Source: Monosporascus cannonballus (taxonomy: Eukaryota > Ascomycota > Sordariomycetes > Xylariales). From it: a stretch of 59,431 nt of DNA. Location of the stretch: positions 1 to 59,431 of the forward strand of contig QJNS01000211.1 in the NCBI GenBank assembly GCA_004154925.1, written 5' to 3'. The notes beneath the pieces were generated by a model. The model made no database searches, was not told the DNA's origin, and saw only the letters and a program-made list of their open reading frames with translations. This document shows positions 48,268 through 59,431 of this stretch, in pieces. Numbering within the stretch: position 1 is the stretch's first letter; each line of letters begins with the position of its first letter. Made by a program: the position numbers and the translations under genes.

Positions 48268-50320
48268 GCCGGGAGTGAACCATTCTCGTGTCGCTCTAAT
48301 TTGACGTGTAAATGACGTTTGGATTTAAGGGGGATTGGTCTGGGCTTCGTCTGTCGCGCATCTTGTTCAAGTCATGTGCCGACCTGGTCGCTGTCCAAGG
48401 AATTTGACAGAGTGTTGCGTCAAGACAGTACGCCATGAAGATCCCGCCACAACCTGCGAAAACAGTGTGCGAGGAAAACTGGCGATTGGGGAGGATATAG
48501 AAAGGGAAATACCCAATATACTGCATGCCGGGGATACGACAGATCTTCCTCGCTTTTTACGGGTTACGACTGCACAAGTCACTCTAATGTTTACATTCCT
48601 AATTAAGTTTTCGACGACACCCCCGTGTCTCATTATCTCTTCAGGACCCTCATTTGTACAATACCATTCAACTCACGGTCCCGACCCCCGGCCGTGTACG
48701 GAGTCGATCTTCTCCAGGCAGCTGAAAGCGCAATTAGCCATGGTCTATTTTTGGGGGGTTAGTCTCAGGCAGATAGTTCTGAGTCACGCTTGTGAGATTA
48801 ATCGGATGAGCTACGTGGTGCAAGGGCACGGGACGGAGTTTCAACTTCTGGCTTGCTTCGGAAGACGAAGTGCCATGAAATCCACCAGGTAGTGGCGATA
48901 TATAGTTCTCAACAAGAACCAATTCTCTTCACTCCGGTATCCCCTTTTGGCATGTACAGAAGTCACAAGCTGGTAGAAAGATAGATCACTGCTTCCCTAA
49001 CATTGGTTGCTCCGTGGTCCTGACAAAGACGGATAGGAGTGTTTATTAGCTCCCACACTCAGGGGCCGTCGAGACAGACGTTATATTACTGCCGGGCCGA
49101 AGACCTGCAACCGGCCGGACCCTTCCACGTAGAGCTAGGTATGTGCCCTCCATAGCCCGGTAAGTCCCACTGTCCTTTACCTTTGGGAGAAGCACATTCG
49201 ACAGGCGGGTATTAATAGCATCCATGGAAGGCTGTACAGGATTCTAGCCTTGATGCCTCCGCTCATTAAAAATAGAAATGTTTATAGGCACTGCGAATGC
49301 TGACACGTCGTCACTCTCTAGTATTGCTCGCAAACATAGACAAGGCGTACTCTTGCCTTATGGGAGGTAGGTAACTAACCCTCCGGGGATTGTCTTGCTT
49401 GCTCACATCTAGGCAACTTAGAAACTAACTACGCCCGTCTTCTAGTTAGTTCCCGGTTTCATCTCGCCCTCAGAGACATAGTGTAAGTTATTAGTTTGTA
49501 ACGCCGGCTGCTTTCTAGATGTCTGGTTGTTGTGGGGTCTGCCCTGTCTGCGTTGCCACAACGATGAGAAGCCAGAGCTGTCACATACGCCCGACTATTC
49601 TCTATTATATACCTCGAACCCTACGGAAGGGATATCGGTGGCGTACAGAGAGGCTACCCCCCTTTTGTGGGTGCGGCCATGTCCAGTTAGCCCTATGGAT
49701 AGAAAGTGTATTGAGCCAGGGATGCAATAGGATCATGTAACAAAGTTTCTAAGATACTAAAAAGCTATTTGTCCTCTGTACGAAGGGCATTCTTCCGCTT
49801 GATACTTACACTCACGATGTTCTCTTTAGGTACCAAACACACAAAAGGGTGTCAAATCTAGAGGTACTAACTAGGTAGGGTGAGAACCATGGAACCATTG
49901 AAATCATTGTTACTGTTAAATGAAAGGTTTCCTAGCAGAGAATGAGCGAGTAGGTACTAAGATATGCATTTATACGCTCCTGTTCAACAACCGGTAGGTT
50001 GCTTACTCAGACTGTGCACGGCCCCCTTTTTCCTATATCCCAAGGATATTGGATTAACGGGCTCATTATGCACGCTATCGCACTCTATCAGGCCGAGTAG
50101 ATCCACTACATCCATCACCTGGATGGATGGTACCTAAACAAATGCAACCTCTCAGTTAAAAGGCCCAGGGCTTGGCCTACACTACACCGGTCACAGTTCT
50201 CTTTCCCTTTCTCTTCTTCTTCGGCTTCTGCGCCTTCGCTCCATCAGAGATTAGTAGTATCGGATTACCGACAGCGAGAGGCCCTATGCTGGTCTCGTAC
50301 TGCAGCCTCGAGTCGACCTA
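48268..50320. other. Intergenic; no gene seen
   Basis: 2 kb between two + strand genes. ORFs here (for example 48335-48892) show no family resemblance. The final 150 bp before 50321 is pyrimidine-rich, as in fungal promoters. Confidence 0.4.
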
Positions 50321-51238
50321 ATGCCTTCAGTTACGCACTCGCCCGCCTTCCCCTCGTCCAAGAAGAGGCGGCGGGACGATGATGGCGAGGTGCAGATGCC
50401 ATTGTACGGCTCGCTGAGGCAATTTCAGATATGTAAGCCGGCTAACCGAGTCTTCTGTGCCAGCTCGCCACAATGCCACGAGTCTCAGGAACTGCTCTCG
50501 GCCATCAACAATAATGAACGTCTCATCTTCTCCCACCACCGAGAACCGGGCAATCCTGTCTTCAATATACCACGGAAGCCCATTCCTCTACCAATGAGCA
50601 AGAGGCTCCGGCCATCGGGCGACCACGAGAAACAAGACCGCCATCACGATGACGGTGTCGCCCCCTCAGGACCAGGCGGCCAGCACCATCAGCAACGACA
50701 ACCGTACTTCTCTCACGCACATCCCGAATACTCGACACCTCCCATATCACCTCAAATCGAACCACACCAAGACCGCCCAGACATGGTAAAATCCAACTCG
50801 GCGAAACTGGATCCTTGCCACATCTGCCACAGGAAGCCAACAAAGAAGTCTGACCTCGACTCCTTCGCCGATTGCATGGGCTGCGGGCAGCGGACGTGCT
50901 TTGTCTGCATACGGCAATGCCAAGGGTGGCTGGGCGCCTCGACGGAAGAGACGCATCCCTCACGTCGCCCGGGTTCGTCCGTCGAGGAGCGCGACTTCTC
51001 GGCCTCCTTCACGATGCACGATGTGGACGATATGAATTATCAGGAGTCCTCGGCGGCAGGCCCCCAAAGAGCAGACCACGCCCAAACCGAAGGCGACGGT
51101 GACGGCGGCGGGTGCGCCGCAGAAGGCTGGAACGGCCGCGGACATCGGGAGGTCATCTGCAGCCGCTGCTGCGTCGAGAGGGGAAGCGAAGGCGACGTAG
51201 TCTGCCTCGGATGCTTGGCGGGGATGGAAGGGGCCTAG
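50321..51238 (+). CDS. CxxC-rich, probably nuclear, protein of unknown function
   Basis: Single-exon 305-aa protein. An N-terminal SSKKRRRDDDG looks like a nuclear localisation signal. Residues about 90-160 are disordered and His/Gln/Pro-rich. The C-terminal half carries five CxxC pairs: C166/C169, C185/C188, C193/C196, C280/C283 and C295/C298, with extra Cys at 200 and 284. The first three pairs are compact (PCHICHRKPTKK, DCMGCGQRTCFVCIRQC), and the last two follow an 80-residue acidic insert. This order resembles a split cross-brace zinc fold (RING/PHD/FYVE-like), but no named family fits with confidence. Probably a fungal-specific zinc-binding protein; partner and role unknown. Confidence 0.75.
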   Translation: MPSVTHSPAFPSSKKRRRDDDGEVQMPLYGSLRQFQICKPANRVFCASSPQCHESQELLSAINNNERLIFSHHREPGNPVFNIPRKPIPLPMSKRLRPSGDHEKQDRHHDDGVAPSGPGGQHHQQRQPYFSHAHPEYSTPPISPQIEPHQDRPDMVKSNSAKLDPCHICHRKPTKKSDLDSFADCMGCGQRTCFVCIRQCQGWLGASTEETHPSRRPGSSVEERDFSASFTMHDVDDMNYQESSAAGPQRADHAQTEGDGDGGGCAAEGWNGRGHREVICSRCCVERGSEGDVVCLGCLAGMEGA

Positions 51239-52241
51239 GCAGCCTCTCCGATGCTCGAATGAAGCTCTCTATTGCGTCTGAGACCAGCACAGCCGATATG
51301 AGGCCGAACCATGGTTCATGTCATACCAGGCCTTCGCAACATATAGGCACACGGATAAAAAAAACAGCGCATGGGCATACGCATGTGCAAGGAAGGGGGC
51401 CGAGGGAGAAAGGATGGAACGACCGCCCACTTTCTATTCGCCATACCGACAGCCCCGGGGAGTAGGGACACTATCAACGGAAACTTTATTTTCTTTTGGC
51501 ATGACCGCGGCGTTCACGGACATGTTATGATTACCTAGATACCAATTACCCATAAGCGGTTGCCCCTGCTTAACTTAGCAGCCGGCGACAGGGAGTGAAG
51601 GAAGGCTTTGTGCGTAGCAGGAAGAAGAGTTGTGTCTAGACACAAGTAAGAAGAGCAGAGAGGGTCTGTCCGCCCTCATCCCTCCATAGTTAGGTGTAAA
51701 GGGCCAGTAAATTACATGGGCCTTTACACAAACGTATATAGACAACCAACCCACGAAAAAACAACACACACGCACATATGCACGCACATATCGACACCAA
51801 TCGGGACGATGGAGTGAGACGATGATGAAGTGGGAGAATACGTCATGAACTGAACCAGACTAGCAAGAAATGCGTAGCTAATACGCGGCTCGGGTGGCGC
51901 TCTCATTATGCGGACTCTATGCTTAGTATGGTTTCCGAACTAGACCCCTTTTCCGGCAAGGCCAACGCCGGAGACGGAGCAAGGCGGACTAACTGCTTTC
52001 CCTGCCTGCCTGGCATATCTACCGCTCCGTATTCATACATATAACGCCAGTGGCCTGAAGCCACACGAACGGTCTCCCTGCGTTAATCCAGGGCCGACGC
52101 AATCACAGCCTCCGCCCTTCGCCCCGCGTTATGTATGTATGCAGACCGACCGACCGATGCCAACCCCGCTCCGACGTTCTCCCCGTCCGGTCCGGTCTGG
52201 TCAGTTCTATGTCGTCAACGAGTCTTAGTCTTGGTTGGTTC
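51239..52241. other. Convergent 3' flanks
   Basis: 1 kb between the CxxC-rich gene (+) and rpt1 (-). No gene seen. Contains CACA/ACGCACATA-rich simple sequence near 51760-51790. Confidence 0.45.
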
Positions 52242-53734
52242 TTAGTTGTACTGCATGTAAGTGGCGGTCGAGTTGAACTTGAGGTTGCCCTTGATGACCT
52301 TGTCGACGGCGCTCAGGAAGTCCTTCTCCGAGGCGACCTTGCGGCGGGCGCGGATGGCGAACATGCCGGCCTCGGTGCAGACGCTGCGCAGCTCGGCGCC
52401 CGTGGCGTTGGGGCACAGGCGCGAGATGAGCTCCCAGCGGATGTCACGCTCGACCGACATGCTCTTGGCGTGGATGCGCAGGATGTTGGCGCGGCCCTCG
52501 AGGTCGGGCAGCGAGAACTCGATCTTGCGGTCGATGCGGCCGGGGCGCATGAGGGCCGGGTCGAGCGTCGAGGGCCGGTTCGTCGCGAACATGACCTTGA
52601 TGTTGCCGCGCGCGTCGAAGCCGTCGAGCTGGGTGATGAGCTCCAACATCGTCCGCTGCACCTCGTTGTCGCCGCCGGCGCCGTCGTCGAACCGCGCCCC
52701 GCCCACGGCGTCGATCTCGTCGAAGAAGATGATGCACGCCTTCTTCGTCCGCGCCATCTCGAACAGCTCCCGCACCATCCGCGCGCCCTCGCCGACGTAC
52801 TTCTGCACCAGCTCGCTGCCGATGACCCTAATGAAGGTGGCGTCTGTCCGGTTGGCGACGGCCCGCGCGCAGAGCGTCTTCCCTGTTCCCGGGGGTCCGT
52901 AAAGCAGCGCACCCTTGGGGGGATCGATACCGAGGTCGACGAAGCGCTCCGGCGACAGTAGCGGCATCTCGACAACCTCCCTCAGTTTCTCGACCTGCTC
53001 CTTGCAACCGCCGACGTCGCCGTACGTCACGTCGGGCTTCTCCTCGACCGTCATCATGGTGACGCTGGCGTCGATCTTGGGCGGCAGCGGTAGCATGATC
53101 TGGTACTTGTTACGGTCGACGCCGACGCGCATGCCCTCCTCGATATCGGTGGGGGACACGCGTTCGCCAAGTTGAACGACGAACTTGGCTATCTGCTTGA
53201 CGTTGATGACATACTTGCTCTTCGACTCATCCCCCTTCTCGTCGGCAATGATCTTGGTGCACCGCGCCACCTGAAGCGGCTGCTCCTCGGACATGCGCTG
53301 TCGGTCGGCGGCGACGTCCCACAGGTGAGGCGGAGCCAGCCCCGTGTCCGACTCCTTGACGCCGATCTTCTCGTCTACGCTCTGCTGCTTCTCCTTGATC
53401 TGCTTCTCGAGGTTCTTGATCGCCGTGCCGTACGGCGCCGCGCCGTATGTCTTGAGCACTTGGATATCTCTGTCATCCGGAGGGGTCAGCAGGCCACCGG
53501 GAAGGGCGAACGGTGATGTGGGGAGAAGGCGACGGAGGATCGGCGGGCGCTGGAGATGGTGAATGGGGACATACTCATCTGTGAGGGGTGTGATCTTCTT
53601 CTCTTCTATCTCATCGTCGGCAAACTTCTTCTGGTACTTCTCCCAATCCCGACCCGTTGCGGAGGGCTAGATAGTAGTAAGTCAGTTCAAGGCTCCATGG
53701 TGGCAGTCAGACAGGCGAACAGTCAACGAACCAT
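52242..53734 (-). CDS. rpt1: 26S proteasome ATPase subunit Rpt1
   Basis: AAA+ ATPase of the 19S base that unfolds and translocates substrates. Exons 53732-53734, 53575-53666 and 52242-53469 give 440 aa. The first coding exon is only the ATG, spliced by a 65-nt intron (donor GTTCGT) to [15 protein letters not shown]. The second intron (104 nt) joins TDE to DIQVLKTYG. Features: an N-terminal coiled coil (residues about 45-66), an OB-like segment, Walker A GPPGTGKT at 223-230, Walker B IIFFDEID at 278-285, and an Arg-finger region in [12 protein letters not shown]. The C-terminus is TYMQYN as in fungal Rpt1. Subunit identity rests on the [12 protein letters not shown] and VARCTKII segments. It is divergent with cct4. 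Confidence 0.95.
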
Positions 53735-54472
53735 CTTTGAAAAACCGAGGCAGTATTAGTGAGAATAATGAGACGGAATCGAAAGCGGAGATAAAAAGTG
53801 CGGAACGAGGGGATATTTGGGAAGCTTGACGTGGGTTCCGGGGGTGGTGGTTGATATGTGTAATGTGCAAGTTCGATAAATAACTTCATCAAGGTTTGGA
53901 TATGTAATAATGGGAGGAGCTCAAGGCCCGTCCGAGTGATGGATGGTGATGGTCCCCGATGGGCCAGTTGTGCAAGGTTGCCATCCAGCCGCATAAGCTC
54001 CTGCCAGCCTAGCGCCGCTATGCCTAACGGGGTTAGTGAGCAACGATAAGATACCATTAGATTGCAAATGGATGATGCAGCTCCATAGCTCAAGCCAGAA
54101 CAATCGATAAGCGATAACTGCAAGGATGCGGATATGCCCGTGTCCATGCATGATCAGAATGCGTCTCTGTTAAATTATTCAGCTATTGAAGTGTTATCGA
54201 GATAAAGGGATCGCCTGTAGGGGTTTCTGTTGTCGCTGAGTGATTGAATGATGGCTGGTTAATGCATATTATGCAACATAGGCTATAACGCTCTGATCCT
54301 CAAAAATTTATTAGGTGCAGCCCTGATATCAGAGGCGGTTTGACGCGGGGACCTTAGAAGTACCTACATACAAACGACCGAAAAGGAACCTTACCCAACA
54401 ACCAGAATCTCGAGATACCCCTAGGATTCGAAGTCTATCTCTCCCTCCCATAAAACATCGCTACAGTCCGTC
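53735..54472. promoter_or_regulatory. Shared divergent upstream region of rpt1 and cct4
   Basis: 738 bp between the start codons of two divergently transcribed proteostasis genes (proteasome ATPase and chaperonin subunit). No intervening gene. A search by eye for the yeast proteasome element GGTGGCAAA found none. A bidirectional promoter is an inference from distance and orientation. Confidence 0.45.
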
Positions 54473-56256
54473 ATGTCGACGTCCACCGCTCCGGCAGCCG
54501 CCCACATCGGCGGCAACACTACCTTCAGAGTTCGCCCACCTCGCCCTGGTACCTGTTGTAGAGCTCTCAGGCTAATACCGATAATGTGTAGGACAAGGAG
54601 AAGCCTATGGCTGTACGGTCAGCCAACATCGTCGCAGCTAGAGGTGTGTACCTATATGTCCTCGTGGCTGTTTTGCTAGGTGTGCTAAGTCGGCGTAGCC
54701 GTTGCCGATGCGATCAGAACATCTCTGGGACCCCGCGGTATGGACAAGATGATCAGGAGTGGGAAGGGCGAGACCATAATCACAAACGACGGTAACACCA
54801 TGTTGAAGAGCATGTCCGTCATGCATCCGACGGCCAAGATGTTGGTCAACCTTTCAGCGGCCCAGGACGTCGAGGCCGGCGATGGAACAACTTCCGTCGT
54901 CGTCATTTGCGGTGCTCTGCTGGGTGCTGCAGACAGATTACTGGGGAAGGGCATCCACCCCTCAGTCATCTCCGAGTCCTTCCAAAGAGCGGCGGCGGCG
55001 GCGGTTCAGGTCCTCCACGACATGTCACAACCCGTCTCCCTAACCGATAGGGCCGCCCTCCTGCAAGCAGCGAACACCTCGCTTTCCTCCAAGATCGTAT
55101 CACAATACTCGGGCCTGCTGGGTTCCATGGCCGTCGATGCCGTTACGAAGACGATAGACATCAAGAACGCCGATAACGTGGACTTGAAGAACATCAGGAT
55201 CATCAAGAAAGTTGGAGGCACGATAGAAGACAGCGAACTCGTGGACGGCTTGGTCCTCCACCAACCGGTTATCAAGGCGGCCGGTGGCCCGGCGAGGATG
55301 GAAAAGGCCAAGATCGGCCTGATCCAGTTCCAGCTAAGTCCGCCGAAGCCAGATGTAAGCTAATCCGTTGGAAAAAGCTGGGGGGTTGCCTTGCCTACTG
55401 ACGGTCATTCTAGATGGAAAACACTATCGCCGTAAATGACTACCGGCAAATGGACAAGATCGTCAAGGAGGAACGCCTCTATCTACTCAACATGGTCAAG
55501 AAGATCAAGAAGGCCAAGTGCAACGTTCTTTTTATCCAGAAGTCTATCCTGCGCGACGCCGTCAATGACCTTTCTCTTCACTTCCTTGCCAAGCTCAACA
55601 TCCTGGCCGTCAAGGACATCGAGCGCGACGAGGTCGAATTCATTTGCAAGTCGACTGGCTGCAAGCCCATCGCCGATATCGATTCTTTCACCGAAGAAAA
55701 GCTAGGAACGGCAGACTTGGTCGAGGAGTCTCAGGCGAACGGGGCACGGATGGTCAAGGTGACCGGCACGAAATCCGCGGGCAAGACTGTATCCGTAGTC
55801 TGCCGTGGCGCCAACGGCCTCATCCTCGACGAGGCCGAGCGTTCGCTGCACGACGCCCTCTGTGTTATCCGCTGCTTGGTCAAGAAGAAGGCTCTCATTG
55901 CTGGCGGGGGTGCCCCCGAGATCGAGATCGCGGCCCAGCTCTCCAAGCAGGCGCGCTCGCTGTCCGGCACCGAGGCCATCTGCTGGAAGGCGTTCGCCGA
56001 CGCGCTCGAGGTCATACCCACGACGCTGGCCGAAAACGCCGGCCTGAACAGCATCAAGGTGGTGACGGACCTGCGGCACCGGCACGAGCTGGGCGAGAAG
56101 AGCGCCGGCGTGAGCATCAAGAGCGGGGGCGTCAACTCCAACATCTCCAAGGAGAACGTCCTGCAGCCGCTGCTCGTGAGCACGAGCGCCATCGAGCTAG
56201 CGGCGGAGACGGTCAAGATGATCCTCAGGATCGACGATATCGCCTTGACCCGGTAG
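54473..56256 (+). CDS. cct4: CCT/TRiC chaperonin delta subunit
   Basis: Cytosolic group II chaperonin subunit that folds actin, tubulin and WD proteins. Exons 54473-54529, 54592-54643, 54699-55354 and 55414-56256 give 535 aa. Spliced N-terminus: GGNTTFR, then [18 protein letters not shown], then [18 protein letters not shown], which is family sequence across two introns. ATP-site motifs: [23 protein letters not shown], and [12 protein letters not shown] near the C-terminal equatorial half. Delta-specific stretches include [19 protein letters not shown] and [20 protein letters not shown]. The first donor (GTTCGC) is unusual and resembles the first donor of the neighbouring rpt1. Introns are 62, 55 and 59 nt. 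Confidence 0.96.
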
Positions 56257-59200
56257 TGTGTAGGTGGGTGCTCCTCGGCGCGGGTCGATGGGTGTATCAT
56301 AGAGATACGAGAAAACAGGGATTTAGCCCCCTGAGATTCCCGCGGCTCGACCGAGGCTGTGGGCGGGCGTAGTCCCTCGATGATAATGGATCAAGTAATG
56401 TCACGTCGTTGGCTCATGACTTAAGAGTTCTCTTGTTCAAGTGACCGCAAACCAGGGGATTTCCTCCATCGCGCGATTCAGGACGTACCAGCAAGGAGAT
56501 CTCCTTACAGAGAACTCGGACTACAGTCGGTAAGCTCCAACTCATCTTCCTCGGTTCATTGTAGTAGATGGAAGTGGGCTATAGAGTCGCAAACTCGATA
56601 GCACTTTCATCGGCTGTTTCCCGCCGTCGAAGGCTGGCATAGTGGACGCACAAAAAAAGGCGCAACGGCAATTGATGTAGGACTTTTGTGACTTAGTGAG
56701 AACGAAGCAAACTAGGGGATGAATGATGAAGAAAGTCATAGACAGCGCCTCCGCAAGCGCGAACCTCGAAGTTTTCGATCATTGCTAAGTACTTTCGGTA
56801 TTACTCGACGAGCTTATGCGTTCCAGGGCAATACATGGCCGCCTGGTATGGACAACAACAACAACAACAACCCCCGGTTTATTGTAAGTCTCCGTCTCAT
56901 AGTGTGTTGACACTATCTATCCGTTCGATGCGCACATGTATTCCGTAGTTTGTGCATCAGACATACCTAGTTCATCATCATAATTTATTGTCCGTTTGGT
57001 CCAAGGGCCTCCTGGCGTTCTTGGTGCGACCACCCCTTTCTCGAGCCGGGAGCCCAGCGTGCCGAACTTACTCGCCTCGGACGTGATACACTTCCATCTA
57101 CCTATCCGAGCCGTTGTGGCTCATTTCCGTGGCGGTACCTCGTGATGGAAGGTTAAACAGAGGACGCCTTTTTCTTCGTCTGTATGACATCTCCGTGGCA
57201 GAACCCGGGCCCTGGTGGGCATGAACACGGACCGCACGGACAGAAGATGGACATATCTGCCCACCGGGCAATCCCCGTACGCACGAACACGCACGCGTGC
57301 GCCCACGGAACGGGGCCTCCGGTGCGAGCACGTAGTCCAGCCCCATGGTGGCTTACATTCTATCAAGGATGTCCGGAGAACCACAGACCGTGTAGACGCC
57401 TCCTTAGCGACATCGGGTGGCGGCAGGCTTCTTCCAGTAGACCACGGGCCCATCAAGTAAAGAGCAGGGCAACAACTATCGGAGCGGCCCTCGTCCACTA
57501 TGAGTTTTCTTCGCGCTACTCGAGACGGAGAGAATATGCCCAAACGAAGGGGTCATTGTCCTAATAATTCTCACTAACCCCCCCTATTTCCATACGTCAG
57601 GCCGTCGGATACGACTGACTAATCAGTTGTCCCCGGGCGAGTGCCTAAAACGGATGGATGTCTGCGTTAGGTAAGTGGACATAATTCGCAGCGATTGCGC
57701 CATGGGTCGGTGTCTGAGACAAACGGGATGGTAATTGATTAACGTCCCATGGAGTGGCTATCTACGCCACATAGCCGTGCCGTTACGGGGTTTACTTTGC
57801 CAGCGAGGTGGCGCCGTTTCGCCGCCTCTTCGATTGCATGCATGATCGCCTGATCGCTCCGAAGCAATATGGATGGGGACGCCGGGAGTGGTTACCGCCG
57901 CTTTCGCGGACAAAAGGAGATCGTCTGTTTCCACCTCGCTCGGTGCCCTGCGCGGCAGCGTTCCTACCACGCATGCCGCTAGCCGGGCAGTTTCCCTGGG
58001 AGCCACGGCGAGGATGCCCGCCCATGCCGAGTTACGGGGTAGGGAAGCGGACTTTCAGTGGTGCGAGCGCCGCCCGGTAGCTCCTGCTTTCCTGGCAGCC
58101 CCTGTCGGGTTTCTCGAGGCGGGCGGGATCACGTACAAAAGCGCATACCTATAGGGCATCGGCCATGGACGGAGGCTGTCAGCATAGAAAGACGGGAGCC
58201 AGATATTGGGTCCCTACAACTAAGAGGCCGCTGGGGGCCCTTATATTCCCGAACTGTGCGCTCGTTCAGGGTCGCGGAGCATACGGGCCCTCCCTACTGG
58301 CCATCTAGCCTGCTATCCAACGCAGTCTGTCTCTATAATAGCAGTTCATTCCCTCGGAGCGTCGCCCTGCCGTCCTTGCCAGGTGCCGCGACTCGCCGGC
58401 TTGCTGTCTACCACCTGCTTGAAAAAGATCGCCTGCGCGAAATATAGCTGCTGCTAACTTAACTAATCAGAGTAATATACCATCACATACTCCACCCGTA
58501 GGCGGCCTCTATATTTTAAAACCTTCATATCTACCCCCTCCTAGAGACATTTTTCATCGAAGCTGGGGCTTCGATACATGCTCAGGATGTTGACAGGTAG
58601 CGGGCTTCAAGTCCTGTCATGCCATGACCCATCGTCCTATGTCGGCACGGCCCCATCCGGCTGACCTCTGTGGGCGCCGTGATCCGGTCACGCGATCTGG
58701 AACAGCCACGGAACTTGAGGCCGACGACCGCTATGCAAACTTCTAGGACAGGCGATCAGGAGCGGGGGACACATGCTTTATCCTGAACAGTGTCGTTGGT
58801 AAAACTTGGATCGTATCCTATCCACCGGTGTGAGTGACATCTCTCTACCTTGCCAGCTAGGCACTCCAGAAAGCCATCCGTTCTCTGGTCTTTATCTGAA
58901 AGGCAGGGAATGCTGGGCATGTCTCCGCCGTGCGACATGCTCTCGACTGGGTTCTACCTTGCCTTCCGGCGTTGCCGGCTATTGCCTAGGTATCATCGCC
59001 CCCCTTTTGGATATATCGTCCCATGGAAGAAGGCTCTTCACGGGACTCTAGTATTCTCATATATGCTTTGCGACCGGTAGCCGAGACAGCCCCTATAACC
59101 TGATAGTCTGGGCACTGGAAGCCGACTGGTCATGTTCTCATCCAATAGATCCGAGTACCAAACAGTAGATACAAAGTAATGCGCTCAAGGGGCTTACGAA

Positions 59201-59431
59201 TGGTAGCGATACGATGTAGTTGGCTCTGATATAGCTGGCCCCAGGCCCCGAAAGACAATGTATTCGTATTCGTGTCCGCCTTAGTTGCATGACCGAAACC
59301 CTTGCAGGAGAGAGCGAGTGAAGTCAACCCGTACGGCCCCTAGCTCTGGTCTTGCTAGAACCACCTTCGTAATCTCGGAAGCCAACCTCAGCAGAGCTGA
59401 GGCACGAAGAAAAGGGGGGGGGGGGGGGTTG
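56257..59431. other. 3.2 kb without a recognisable gene, to the contig end
   Basis: After cct4 no ORF on either strand resembles a family. Contains an AAC/ACA trinucleotide run at 56852-56870, GC-rich stretches with overlapping false ORFs (57800-58450), and a hairpin plus poly-G at the extreme right end. Confidence 0.4.
59386..59402. repeat. Terminal hairpin next to poly-G
   Basis: Perfect 7-bp arms CCTCAGC (59386-59392) and GCTGAGG (59396-59402) around AGA, followed by a run of 15 G (59414-59428). Such a structure plus homopolymer is a plausible cause of the assembly break. Confidence 0.6.

Noticed and set aside
52131..52961. 276-codon + strand ORF opposite rpt1, plus other long ORFs at 52261-52975
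   Set aside because: Antisense and shifted-frame shadows of the strongly codon-biased rpt1.
55644..56372. 242-codon ORF shifted against cct4
   Set aside because: Arg-rich out-of-frame shadow of cct4.
58560..58620. TTCAAGTCC word as a tRNA T-loop
   Set aside because: No matching acceptor, D or anticodon stems around it; other TTCGA-like words in the window lie in coding sequence or lack a cloverleaf.

Overview
The window is a piece of nuclear chromosome from a filamentous ascomycete, most likely a Sordariomycete. Short spliceosomal introns (about 48-155 nt) with GTAAGT/GTGAGT-type donors, fungal-specific genes (pkr1, lcl3, rax2, a SYLF-domain protein, a DUF3074 protein) and an AT-rich block that looks mutated by repeat-induced point mutation (RIP) support this. 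Both ends are C/G homopolymers, so it is probably a whole contig. All splice models were built by eye from reading frame, splice consensus and remembered family conservation. No search was run.

Layout. 0-12 kb: a Mep1/Mep3-class ammonium transporter (+), cytosolic/mitochondrial valyl-tRNA synthetase (-, nine coding exons), a DUF3074 START-like protein (-) and sterol 14-alpha-demethylase CYP51, B-type (-). 13.6-19.6 kb: the SWI/SNF-RSC actin-related protein Arp9 (-), with an unusual in-frame N-terminal extension, and a SYLF-domain actin/lipid-binding protein (-). 20.7-24.5 kb: a very AT-rich element bounded by degenerate terminal inverted repeats, with a normal-GC 431-bp LTR-like sequence inside. 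24.5-33.4 kb: a gene-poor stretch whose only convincing gene is an F-box protein (-).

33.4-41.8 kb is compact: V-ATPase assembly factor pkr1 (+), core spliceosomal SmD1 (+), eRF1 methyltransferase mtq2 (-), a small Cys-rich protein (-), a vacuolar TRP channel Yvc1 (-) and nuclease lcl3 (+). 44.5-51.2 kb: polarity landmark rax2 (+) and a nuclear-looking CxxC-rich protein (+). 52.2-56.3 kb: proteasome ATPase rpt1 (-) and chaperonin cct4 (+), a divergent proteostasis pair sharing about 0.74 kb of upstream DNA. The last 3.2 kb has no recognisable gene.

Most genes are unrelated housekeeping functions, not a cluster. No CRISPR array, secondary-metabolite cluster or tRNA was seen. The points most worth following are the TIR element with the younger LTR nested in it, the Arp9 extension, a probable non-AUG-initiated mitochondrial presequence on ValRS, and several frame-neutral introns that hide inside long ORFs.
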